Assembly (NCBI RefSeq): GCF_030811685.1
Contig: NZ_JAUSRF010000021.1
Location: forward strand, 33,651 to 97,650
Length of the DNA stretch: 64,000 nt
Direction: 5' to 3'
Origin: Neorhizobium huautlense
GTDB lineage: Bacteria > Pseudomonadota > Alphaproteobacteria > Rhizobiales > Rhizobiaceae
The notes below the pieces were generated by a model. That model saw nothing but the letters and a program-made list of their open reading frames with translations, had not been told where the DNA came from and searched no databases. The translations under genes and the position numbers were made by a program. Position 1 is the stretch's first letter. Every line of letters starts with the position of its first letter. Positions 43,295 to 50,554 of this stretch are shown here, piece by piece.

Positions 43295-43744
43295 TCAGGC
43301 GTCTTCAGGCTGAGGTTCATCGAGAGCCGCGCTGATATTGCGCATGACGCGAGAGGCGACCTCAAGCTCTTCGTCGGTCAGGCCCGACAGAACCTGATAG
43401 CGAACTTCGCTGGCGACCTGATTGACCTTGGTGAGTACCTCATGTGCCGCATCAGTCAGGATGATCGTCTTGACGCGGCGATCCTCCGGATGTTCGCGAC
43501 GCTCGATAAAGCCGCTGGCCTGAAGGGCATCCAGCAATCGTACGACAGACGAACTGTCCAGAAAAAGTGCTTCAGCCAGATCCTTCTGGCGCATCGGAGC
43601 GCTGGCGCGCGACAATTGCAACAGCGGTAGCCAGGTTGCGTCGGTCAGGCCGTAGGGGCGCAGGCGCAGATCAAGCGCGCGACGCCACTGGCGGCTCGCC
43701 TGACCGAGAACATTTCCGAAATTGTCGCGTACGTTGGATGACAT
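43295..43744 (-). CDS. MarR-family transcriptional regulator
   Basis: A 149-residue winged-helix regulator of the MarR family. The DNA-binding core is PMRQKDLAEALFLDSSSVVRLLDALQASGFIERREHPEDRRVKTIILTDAA, with the typical D-x-R wing (PEDRRVKT). N- and C-terminal helices form the dimer. The start MSSNVRDN at 43744 follows AAGG about six bases upstream. Its ligand and targets are not evident; the 100-base gap to the kinase gene should contain its own promoter. It is separate from the PetP-like MarR at 45986. Confidence 0.88.
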   Translation of the reverse strand: MSSNVRDNFGNVLGQASRQWRRALDLRLRPYGLTDATWLPLLQLSRASAPMRQKDLAEALFLDSSSVVRLLDALQASGFIERREHPEDRRVKTIILTDAAHEVLTKVNQVASEVRYQVLSGLTDEELEVASRVMRNISAALDEPQPEDA

Positions 43745-43845
43745 GCGGGCCTTATCTCGTTTCTCTATCAACTGTTGCTATTGCACATAATCGAACGACT
43801 GTCATCTTCTTCGGTCTGAACTATTTGTCAGCGAAAATTGACCTT

Positions 43846-45228
43846 TCAGGCCGGCACCCTGACGATTGCTCTGAGGCCTCCTTTAGGGCTTTCTCCAAGC
43901 GTGACATTGCCACCATGGGCGCGCGCGACGTCTCGTGCGATGGCAAGGCCCAGCCCGGTGCCCGATGCATTGAGATTGCGTGCTTCATCCAGCCGGTAAA
44001 AGGGTTTGAACACTTCTTCTCGGGCATTTTCCGGTATGCCGGGGCCATCGTCATCAAATACCAGCATCAGCCATTTGGCGCTGTGGCGGGCTTCCACATG
44101 CAGCGAACTGGCGTAACGCTGGGCGTTGGAAGCCAGATTATCGACAAGCCGCAGAAATGCGTTCGGCCGCACCGACAGTTCGTCTTCACCATCAATGGAA
44201 TAGGTCATCGACTTGCCGTGCAGGGCAAAGTCGGCGCGAATCTTTTCCATGAGGTCGCTGAGCTTGAGGACGCCGATATCCTCCTCGGCCTCGTTTCGGG
44301 CAAAGGCGAGATACCCTTCCAGCATGGTCTGCATGTCGTCGGCATCGGCGCTCATGCCCTGCAGTTCGGGAATGTCGCCGGCAAGCGCCAGCTGTAGCTT
44401 GAAACGGGTGAGAATGGTGCGCAGGTCGTGGCTGATGCCGCTCAGCATGGTGGTGCGCTGGTCCATCTGCCGCTCGATACGTTCGCGCATCAGAACGAAG
44501 GCGAGGCCGGCGCGGCGGATTTCGTCAGCGCCGCGCGGCTGATACGCCTCGTCGCTGCGCTGGCCCTTGCCAAAGCTTTCGGCGGCATCGGCAAGGGCCA
44601 GGATCGGCCTGATCTGTCCGCGCAAGAAAAGCACCGAAATGCCGAGCAGGACCAGCGAGGTGCCGAACATCCAGACGAGGAAGATATGGGTGTTCGAGGC
44701 ATAGGTCGAATTGCGGCGGGCAAAAACGCGCAGCACGCGGTCATCGATCTTGATGCGGATTTCCACCAGCCCGCTGTCGCCGACCGTATCGATCCAGAAT
44801 GGCAGGCCGACATTGCTGTTGATCTGGCTTGCCAGAACATCGTCGAGCAGGGAGAAGAACGGTTTTGGCCGCGGCGGCGGCAATTGCGCGTTCGGCTCGA
44901 TCAGGATGTTCAGGTCGAGCTGCTGGTCGGCGATGCGGGTGATCTCGCTGTAATTGCCGTCCTGCGGGTAGGTGCGGATGATGTCGATGATCGCGGCGAT
45001 ATCGCGCGTCACCGCCTGCGACAGGCGATCCGTCACCATGCGCCAGTGCCGTTCCATGAAAACGGCCGCCACCACCGTCTGCAACAGCAGCATCGGGATG
45101 ATGACGATCAGCATGGTGCGGGTGTAGAGACCGGTCGGCATGCGCCGTTTCAGCCAGCGACCGAACAGGCGCCAGCCGGGCAGTTGCAGCCGGTTCGTCG
45201 TGCGCCTGAAGGTCTCGAAGATCGCCAT
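43846..45228 (-). CDS. Sensor histidine kinase, EnvZ-type
   Basis: A 460-residue inner-membrane kinase. TM1 is about residues 38-58, TM2 182-203, with a 120-residue periplasmic sensor containing a Pro-rich stretch (QLPPPRPKPFF) between them, then HAMP (about 204-255), the H-box MLSGISHDLRTILTRFKL with phospho-acceptor His267, and an ATPase domain with NLASNAQRY, DDGPGIP and GTGLGLAIA. It lies on the same strand, 52 bases after the PetR-like regulator, and is most likely its partner. In Rhodobacter the petP-petR operon lacks an adjacent kinase in the published work I recall, so this gene may supply the missing partner; signal unknown. Confidence 0.9.
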   Translation of the reverse strand: MAIFETFRRTTNRLQLPGWRLFGRWLKRRMPTGLYTRTMLIVIIPMLLLQTVVAAVFMERHWRMVTDRLSQAVTRDIAAIIDIIRTYPQDGNYSEITRIADQQLDLNILIEPNAQLPPPRPKPFFSLLDDVLASQINSNVGLPFWIDTVGDSGLVEIRIKIDDRVLRVFARRNSTYASNTHIFLVWMFGTSLVLLGISVLFLRGQIRPILALADAAESFGKGQRSDEAYQPRGADEIRRAGLAFVLMRERIERQMDQRTTMLSGISHDLRTILTRFKLQLALAGDIPELQGMSADADDMQTMLEGYLAFARNEAEEDIGVLKLSDLMEKIRADFALHGKSMTYSIDGEDELSVRPNAFLRLVDNLASNAQRYASSLHVEARHSAKWLMLVFDDDGPGIPENAREEVFKPFYRLDEARNLNASGTGLGLAIARDVARAHGGNVTLGESPKGGLRAIVRVPA

Positions 45229-45280
45229 GCTGCCTTTCCGGTTGCGGTGTGCCCGCCGCCTGTGGCGGGCGAAAGAAATA

Positions 45281-45979
45281 TCAGTCTATGCTCAGACGGT
45301 AGCCGATGCCGCGCACGGTTTGAAGATAGACCGGGTTTGCCGGATCCTCCTCGATCTTGCGGCGCAGGCGGTTGATCTGCACGTCGATCGTGCGTTCGCC
45401 GACATCGGCATCGTCACCGATCAGTTCGTGACGTGGAATGGTGTCGCCGGCCCGCAATGCGAAAAGCAGCATGATTTCCTGCTCGCGATCCGTCAGGCGG
45501 ATGTTTTCGGCAGCGCGGCGAAGCTCGCGGCGGGCGATCGAGAAAGTGAAGGGGCCGAACATGATCTGGTCGATTTTTGGCGTGTCCGGCGAGGTGTTGC
45601 GGCGCAGGATGTTGTTGACACGCAGCACCAGTTCGCGCGGATCGAAAGGTTTTGGCAGATAGTCGTCAGCACCGGCCTCGAGGCCGGCAATGCGCGATTC
45701 CGCCTCTGCGCGCGCCGTCAGCAGGATGATCGGGATGGCGCGTTTTTCGCGCATCGCCTCGGTCAGTGACAGACCGCTTTCGCCCGGCATCATCACGTCG
45801 AGAATGATCAGGTCGAAGTTCAGGCCTTCCAGCTTCCGGCGCGCCTCTGCTGCATCGGCTGCGACCGTGACGCGAAAGCCCTGATCGTTCAGATAGCGGC
45901 TCAACAGGTCGCGAATGCGTGTGTCGTCATCAACGACCAGAAGGTGGGCCGCATCATCCGAAAGAGGAACCTTGCTCAT
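45281..45979 (-). CDS. petR: OmpR-family response regulator, PetR-like
   Basis: A 232-residue response regulator. The receiver has the acidic pair DDD at 17-19, the phosphorylatable D61 in LIILDVMMPGESGL, and the Lys in YLPKPFDP; the C-terminal winged helix (RELRRAAENIRLTDREQEIMLLFAL, TIDVQINRLRRKIEEDPANPVYLQTVRGIGYRL) is of the OmpR type. The close order MarR-type protein / OmpR-type regulator resembles petP-petR of Rhodobacter capsulatus, which are needed for petABC expression. It starts six bases after the PetP-like gene. The petABC link here is inferred from that resemblance. Confidence 0.88.
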   Translation of the reverse strand: MSKVPLSDDAAHLLVVDDDTRIRDLLSRYLNDQGFRVTVAADAAEARRKLEGLNFDLIILDVMMPGESGLSLTEAMREKRAIPIILLTARAEAESRIAGLEAGADDYLPKPFDPRELVLRVNNILRRNTSPDTPKIDQIMFGPFTFSIARRELRRAAENIRLTDREQEIMLLFALRAGDTIPRHELIGDDADVGERTIDVQINRLRRKIEEDPANPVYLQTVRGIGYRLSID

Positions 45980-45985
45980 ATCGTC

Positions 45986-46492
45986 TTACTCGCCTTTTGC
46001 CTGACGGCCCTTGTCGGTGTCGCGCATGTGCTGGAGAAATTGCATGACACCGTCGCGCGCTTCCTGAGAAAGCGGCTCCATGGCGCGCGCGATACGTTGC
46101 GATTGCGGCTGTGAAAGGGCAAGCGCGAGTTCGCGGCCGGCCAAAGTGGGGTATAATCGGCGCTCGCGACGATCCTTGGCGCCCGCCATCTGGCGAATGT
46201 AACCCTCGTCGATCATTTGCTTCAGCACACGTGCCAGCGATTGCTTGGTAATCTTCAGGATGTCAAGGAGGTCGCCGACCATCATGCCGGGCTGGCGGCT
46301 GACGAAATACACGACGCGGTGATGCGCACGCCCCATGCCGAGCTTGTCGAGAATGGCATCCGGATCGGAGATGAAATCGCGATAAGCAAAGAAGAACAGT
46401 TCGATGCATTCGAAATCGATCTCAGCCTCATCGACGGCTGGCATTTGCGGACGCACTTTCGTCACCGCTTTTCCGGTCGTTGCGCGTATCAC
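45986..46492 (-). CDS. petP: MarR-family regulator, PetP-like
   Basis: A 168-residue winged-helix protein. The core is MGRAHHRVVYFVSRQPGMMVGDLLDILKITKQSLARVLKQMIDEGYIRQMAGAKDRRERRLYPTLAG with a wing bearing the KDRRERR. The GTG at 46492 is preferred because GGAGG ends five bases before it; an internal ATG at 46444 has no ribosome site. Together with the adjacent PetR-like response regulator it forms the same two-gene unit as petP-petR in Rhodobacter. A role in regulating cytochrome bc1 genes is thus likely; direct evidence is not available from the sequence. Confidence 0.82.
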   Translation of the reverse strand: MIRATTGKAVTKVRPQMPAVDEAEIDFECIELFFFAYRDFISDPDAILDKLGMGRAHHRVVYFVSRQPGMMVGDLLDILKITKQSLARVLKQMIDEGYIRQMAGAKDRRERRLYPTLAGRELALALSQPQSQRIARAMEPLSQEARDGVMQFLQHMRDTDKGRQAKGE

Positions 46493-46744
46493 GCGGCCTC
46501 CATTTCGCCGGGCCTCTTCATCGGCATCCCTGCCTTACCCTTGGGTTTCTGGATATCGCCCACGGCTGTCCTGTCAAGGCTTTAGGTCAATCGCTTAAAT
46601 GTATGGGCGGCAAGTCCCGTCACTCTTGGTGATCCGTTGTCGTTAATTCGTGAACGAAGCCGCGATTGTTACCGGCTGCAACACTTCGTTTCGGAACCTT
46701 CATTGGCGCTGCCCGTTGCCTGATCCAGACGATAGGAGCCTTTC

Positions 46745-46960
46745 ATGCCGACCGCCATGCCCACTGTTTTGCCCGCACAGACAATGACCGCTGACCTTGC
46801 CGAAACGCCGGCCAATTCGCTGCGCCCGCTGCTGCTGACCGTCCTGTCCCTGAAGGTCGCGGTGGCCGCGTTCCTGCTGCTTTCCGTGTCGCTGTCGCCG
46901 CCGCTTTCCGCCGAAAGCCGCTATCTTGCCGGTGATCCGCAATTGGCTGCTGCAAACTGA
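46745..46960 (+). CDS. Small single-span membrane protein, 71 aa
   Basis: Not recognised. A 71-residue protein with one hydrophobic segment (RPLLLTVLSLKVAVAAFLLLSVSL, about residues 28-51), a polar N-terminus and a short C-terminal tail. GGAG lies six bases before the ATG, which favours a real gene despite the small size. It sits between the PetP-like gene, transcribed away from it, and the MBL-fold gene, and ends 76 bases before the latter. No motif gives a function. Confidence 0.6.
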   Translation: MPTAMPTVLPAQTMTADLAETPANSLRPLLLTVLSLKVAVAAFLLLSVSLSPPLSAESRYLAGDPQLAAAN

Positions 46961-47036
46961 TTTTTAGGGGCTGACCAGTCGCCGCCTTTATCGCTATACC
47001 CCACCCGAACATTTTTAGAGATCAGGCGGCAGAGAC

Positions 47037-47684
47037 ATGGGCAAGCTTCAAGCCGGTATCATTCCGGTCACACCGTTCCAGCAGAACTGCACCATCTTTT
47101 TCGATGCCGACAGCAAGGAAGGCGTGGTCGTCGATCCGGGCGGTGACGTCGATACGATCATCGAGACCATCGCCCAGAACGGGATTACGGTGAAAGAGAT
47201 CTGGATTACCCACGGTCATCTCGATCATGCCGGCGGTGCCGACGAATTGCGCGAGAGGCTGGGCGTGCCGGTGATCGGTCCGCATGTCGATGACAAGCCG
47301 CTTCTGGAAAACCTCGAAATGCAGGGCCAGAAATTCGGCATTGCCATGCCGCTGCGCAATCTCGTGCCGGATCGTTATCTGGCAGAGGGCGATACCGTGT
47401 CGTTCGGAGAGCACGTGTTCGAGATCTTTCATTGCCCGGGCCATGCGCCGGGGCATGTGATCTTCTTCAATCGCAAAGAGAGCTTTGCGCATCTCGGTGA
47501 TGTGCTGTTCAGCGGTTCCATCGGTCGCACCGATCTGCCGGGCGGCAATCACGAGCAGCTTCTGGCCTCGATCCGCGACAAGGTTCTGCCGCTGGGTGAT
47601 GAGGTCGGTTTCCTGTGTGGTCACGGCCCCGGTGGCCGGATCGGCGAGGAGCGCCGTTCCAGCCCGTATCTGGTCGGGCTGTAA
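47037..47684 (+). CDS. MBL-fold metallo-hydrolase (glyoxalase II-like)
   Basis: A 215-residue metallo-beta-lactamase-fold hydrolase of the YcbL/type II glyoxalase group. The two-metal site is complete: THGHLDHAGG (H-x-H-x-D-H), the later His in HCPGHAPGHVIFF, the Asp in FSGSIGRTDLPGG and the C-terminal HGPGG. It lacks the C-terminal substrate helices of real glyoxalase II, so hydrolysis of a small thioester is likely but the substrate is unknown. It begins 76 bases after the small membrane protein. A 9-bp inverted repeat with a 19-base spacer lies just after its stop (47693-47729). Confidence 0.9.
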   Translation: MGKLQAGIIPVTPFQQNCTIFFDADSKEGVVVDPGGDVDTIIETIAQNGITVKEIWITHGHLDHAGGADELRERLGVPVIGPHVDDKPLLENLEMQGQKFGIAMPLRNLVPDRYLAEGDTVSFGEHVFEIFHCPGHAPGHVIFFNRKESFAHLGDVLFSGSIGRTDLPGGNHEQLLASIRDKVLPLGDEVGFLCGHGPGGRIGEERRSSPYLVGL

Positions 47685-47692
47685 CGGAAATG

Positions 47693-47729
47693 TCTGTGCC
47701 ACGACGAAACAGAGAAAGGCTGGCACAGA
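47693..47729. repeat. Inverted repeat after MBL-fold gene
   Basis: TCTGTGCCA and its exact complement TGGCACAGA, 19 bases apart, nine bases after the stop. The spacer is long for a terminator and no T run follows; function unknown. Confidence 0.5.
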
Positions 47730-47742
47730 TGGAAAACGGCAT

Positions 47743-47769
47743 AAAAAAACCCGGCATCGCTGCCGGGCT
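47743..47769 (-). terminator. Rho-independent terminator after cold-shock gene
   Basis: A 7-bp stem (CCCGGCA/TGCCGGG, 47750-47756 and 47761-47767). On the minus strand a run of seven T follows it, 27 bases after the csp stop. Confidence 0.88.
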
Positions 47770-47796
47770 TCAACTCGAATAGAAAGCCGATTGGAC

Positions 47797-48012
47797 TTAG
47801 CCAGCAATCTGCAGATTGACGGCCTTCGGGCCCTTGCCACGACGATCCGGTTCCGTGTCGAAGCTTACTTTCTGGTTTTCAGAAAGACCGGACAGGCCGG
47901 AAGCCTGGACGGCAGAGATGTGTACAAAGATATCGGCGCCGCCATTATCTGGCTTGATGAAGCCGAAGCCCTTGTCGGTATTGAAAAATTTTACAGTGCC
48001 AGTTTCGGCCAT
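47797..48012 (-). CDS. Cold-shock protein, CspA family
   Basis: A 71-residue single cold-shock domain. Both RNA-binding motifs are present: RNP1 KGFGFI and RNP2 DIFVHIS. It has the acidic/Gly-rich loop after VKFFNTDKGFGFIKPD and the insert SGLSGLSENQ between strands. AAAGGA lies eight bases before the ATG. The family chaperones single-stranded RNA. The 580 bases upstream are gene-free, so a long leader like that of other csp genes is possible. It may not be cold-induced, as many csp genes in this group are constitutive. Confidence 0.93.
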   Translation of the reverse strand: MAETGTVKFFNTDKGFGFIKPDNGGADIFVHISAVQASGLSGLSENQKVSFDTEPDRRGKGPKAVNLQIAG

Positions 48013-48596
48013 GCATCAGGTCCTTTTTCCTCTGTCCGTGTTCAGCGGGCGGACAGCATTACGATGTTTACCCCGAAGGGCAGCGGCAGGCAGTTCGAAA
48101 ATTGAGGAAAGGGGCCCCGTATTACCGCGGCAGGCCGGCAGAAAGATCACCAAAAATCAGTCCCCCAGTCGTCCGCCCGGGGTTGTTTGCGCCCCCGGAT
48201 CGCATTGATTATTAGGTCTTCCCATGCTCGCAAATTGCCCGAACAAACACAGATTGCTGTGTTTATCGTAAATTGGCAAGAAAAAGTTTTCTAACAGTCG
48301 TTGAAATTCCGCGAGGGCACGAGGCAGCAAAAGCCTTTGGTGGCAAGGCTTTGCGAAGGATATGGGCAAAATGCTACCGGATTTCCATCGCCAGCGATAA
48401 GAATATCTAAATTGGCGGCAAATTTTGGCACAGATTCCCGCAAAACATGCTGTTGTGCCGCCTTTTGTTGCATTTTAGAGAGTTGTTATTTTCTGGTTTT
48501 GCATGCAATTTTTGCGAGCATAAAATGTCCCGGTTTATGCGCTGCCGGAGTGAGGGAGGGGCGGAAGGGCGCCGTGGTTCACATTATGGCGCCGCG
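48013..48596. other. Gene-free region upstream of cold-shock gene
   Basis: A 584-base region. It holds the csp leader and promoter, and a bulged inverted repeat (GCAAAAGCCTT at 48327-48337 and AAGGCTTTGC at 48345-48354). Its right half, 48240-48540, is noticeably AT-richer than the flanking genes. I see no supported gene; an unannotated sRNA in it is possible but not shown. Confidence 0.5.
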
Positions 48597-48914
48597 CTAG
48601 TGGCGGGAAGGGTGCCTCGCATTCCGCACCGCACGAAAACTGCGGTGCCAGACGCCGGCAGCTGCAAGAGAAAAGCCAAAAGTCAGCACGCCGAAAAGGA
48701 GGCGCTGGTCCGCGAAAGCCGCAAGCTGAAAGAGGCCATCCTCCGACACCGTTCTGGCAGTCGAGATCATTGGTTCGGCGTGCGCAAAGCCGGCCATGAA
48801 AAACGTGAAGCCGATACCGGCCGTGAGGGCTGCGATGGAGAACGAGGTGCGGTTCTTGCCGCGCGCAATGGCATCCGCTGTTCGGGGCGGGGCAGGGGCT
48901 GTGTCGTCTTCCAT
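48597..48914 (-). CDS. Small two-span membrane protein, 105 aa
   Basis: Not recognised. A 105-residue protein with an acidic N-terminus (MEDDTAPAPPRTADAIARGKNRTS) and two hydrophobic spans, SIAALTAGIGFTFFMAGFAHA (about 26-46) and RLLFGVLTFGFSLAAAGVWH (about 70-89), ending in a basic tail (RSFRAVRNARHPSRH). The first span could equally be a signal anchor. No motif suggests a function. Its position, alone between a csp gene and aatA, gives no help. Confidence 0.55.
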   Translation of the reverse strand: MEDDTAPAPPRTADAIARGKNRTSFSIAALTAGIGFTFFMAGFAHAEPMISTARTVSEDGLFQLAAFADQRLLFGVLTFGFSLAAAGVWHRSFRAVRNARHPSRH

Positions 48915-49276
48915 CGTATCGTCTTCCTGAGCCTTGGTTCGCTGCTCTGCGAACAGGTGAACGATCCCCCCGGAAAGCGACCCGATGAAGACTGATTTGC
49001 GGCCGCTCGCGGTTTTGATGTGGCAAAAATAAGGCTGCGGTTAACGGCAATTCGTTGACCGATATACCGCTGGGAAAAGGCTGCCACGGCCGCATCGAGA
49101 CGGGAACGTTCAGCCCTTGTGGCAAAAGAAGTCTAGCTGTCAGACAGGCCTGGTTTTGTTGGCGAAAGAACCGTTTTGGGCTGCTTTGTGCTTGAATAAG
49201 ACTGTCACATTCGACATAGAACCAGACGGCGAAAATTCAGTTGTGCGCCTACTCAAACCCTCAGGATGAATACATC
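48915..49276. other. Intergenic region upstream of aatA
   Basis: A 362-base region between a divergent small membrane-protein gene and aatA. It must hold both promoters. I see no hairpin, known box or gene in it. Confidence 0.5.
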
Positions 49277-50479
49277 ATGGCCTTTCTTGCCGATGCCCTC
49301 TCCCGCGTAAAGCCCTCCGCCACCATCGCCGTTTCGCAGAAAGCGCGCGATCTCAAAGCAAAAGGCCGCGATGTGATCGGTCTCGGCGCCGGCGAGCCGG
49401 ATTTCGACACGCCGGACAACGTCAAGCAAGCCGCCATCGATGCGATCAATCGCGGCGAGACCAAGTACACGCCGGTTTCCGGTATTCCGCAGCTGCGCGA
49501 GGCGATTGCCAAAAAGTTCAAGCGCGAGAACGGTCTCGACTACACCGCCGCCCAGACCATTGTCGGCACCGGAGGCAAGCAGATCCTGTTCAACGCCTTC
49601 ATGGCGACGATGAACCCGGGTGACGAAGTCATCATCCCGGCGCCTTACTGGGTTTCCTACCCGGAAATGGTGGCGATCTGCGGCGGTACGCCCGTGACCG
49701 TGTCAACAAGCCAGGAAAACAGCTTCAAGCTGACGGCTGCCGAGTTGGAAGCTGCGATCACGCCGAAGACAAAATGGTTCCTGTTCAACTCGCCGTCCAA
49801 CCCGACAGGTGCTGCCTATAGCCACGACGAGCTGAAGGCGCTGACCGACGTGCTGCTCAAGCACCCGCATGTCTGGGTACTGACGGACGACATGTACGAA
49901 CACCTGACCTTTGGCGATTTCAAGTTCGTCACCCCGGTCGAGGTCGAGCCGAAACTTTATGATCGCACGCTGACCATGAACGGCGTTTCCAAGGCCTATG
50001 CGATGACCGGCTGGCGTATCGGTTATGCAGCCGGCCCGCTCGAACTGATCAAGGCCATGGACATGATCCAGGGCCAGCAGACTTCGGGTGCCTCCTCGAT
50101 CGCCCAGTGGGCGGCCGTCGAAGCGCTGAACGGCCCGCAGGATTTCGTTGCCAAGAACAAGGCGATCTTCGAAGGCCGTCGTGACCTCGTCGTCTCCATG
50201 CTCAACCAGGCAAGCGGCCTCGTATGCCCGAAGCCGGAAGGCGCATTCTACGTCTACCCGTCCTGCGCCGGTCTGATCGGCAAGACCGCGCCCTCGGGCA
50301 AGGTCATCGAGACGGACGAGGACTTTGTCACCGAGCTTCTGGAAACCGAAGGCGTTGCCGTCGTTCACGGCTCGGCCTTCGGCCTCGGCCCGAACTTCCG
50401 CATTTCCTATGCGACCTCGGAAGAACTGCTGGAAGAAGCCTGCAAGCGCATCCAGCGTTTCTGCGCCGCTTGCCGCTAA
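49277..50479 (+). CDS. aatA: Aspartate aminotransferase (class I, PLP-dependent)
   Basis: A 400-residue fold type I aminotransferase that interconverts aspartate/2-oxoglutarate and oxaloacetate/glutamate. Class I blocks are visible: LGAGEPDFDTPDNVKQAA, NRGETKYTPVSGIPQLREAIA, GTGGKQILFNAF, PAPYWVSYPEM, FNSPSNPTGAAYS, DDMYEHLTFG and the PLP-lysine region NGVSKAYAMTGWRIGYAAGP. ATG 49277 gives the usual family N-terminus; a longer in-frame reading from 49241 has no conserved residues. A strong hairpin terminator follows. It might be specific for related substrates, but aspartate is the usual one in rhizobia. Confidence 0.94.
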   Translation: MAFLADALSRVKPSATIAVSQKARDLKAKGRDVIGLGAGEPDFDTPDNVKQAAIDAINRGETKYTPVSGIPQLREAIAKKFKRENGLDYTAAQTIVGTGGKQILFNAFMATMNPGDEVIIPAPYWVSYPEMVAICGGTPVTVSTSQENSFKLTAAELEAAITPKTKWFLFNSPSNPTGAAYSHDELKALTDVLLKHPHVWVLTDDMYEHLTFGDFKFVTPVEVEPKLYDRTLTMNGVSKAYAMTGWRIGYAAGPLELIKAMDMIQGQQTSGASSIAQWAAVEALNGPQDFVAKNKAIFEGRRDLVVSMLNQASGLVCPKPEGAFYVYPSCAGLIGKTAPSGKVIETDEDFVTELLETEGVAVVHGSAFGLGPNFRISYATSEELLEEACKRIQRFCAACR

Positions 50480-50504
50480 GCGCTGAAAATTGACACTGAA
50501 ATGC

Positions 50505-50541
50505 AGAAGGCCCGCCGGAAACGGCGGGCCTTCTGGTTTTT
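50505..50541 (+). terminator. Rho-independent terminator after aatA
   Basis: A perfect 13-bp stem (AGAAGGCCCGCCG and its complement) with a GAAA tetraloop, followed by GGTTTTTT. It is also close to the 3' end of the convergent TonB-receptor gene. Confidence 0.93.
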
Positions 50542-50554
50542 TGGGTGTCACGTC

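Noticed and set aside
43745..43845. Operator for the MarR regulator at 43295
   Set aside because: The gap contains AT-rich bases and short repeats, but I could not find a convincing dyad of MarR type.
48301..48600. 99-codon plus-strand frame between the cold-shock gene and the two-span protein
   Set aside because: Cys-rich, poorly coding, no ribosome site. It overlaps the 3' end of the opposite small membrane gene.
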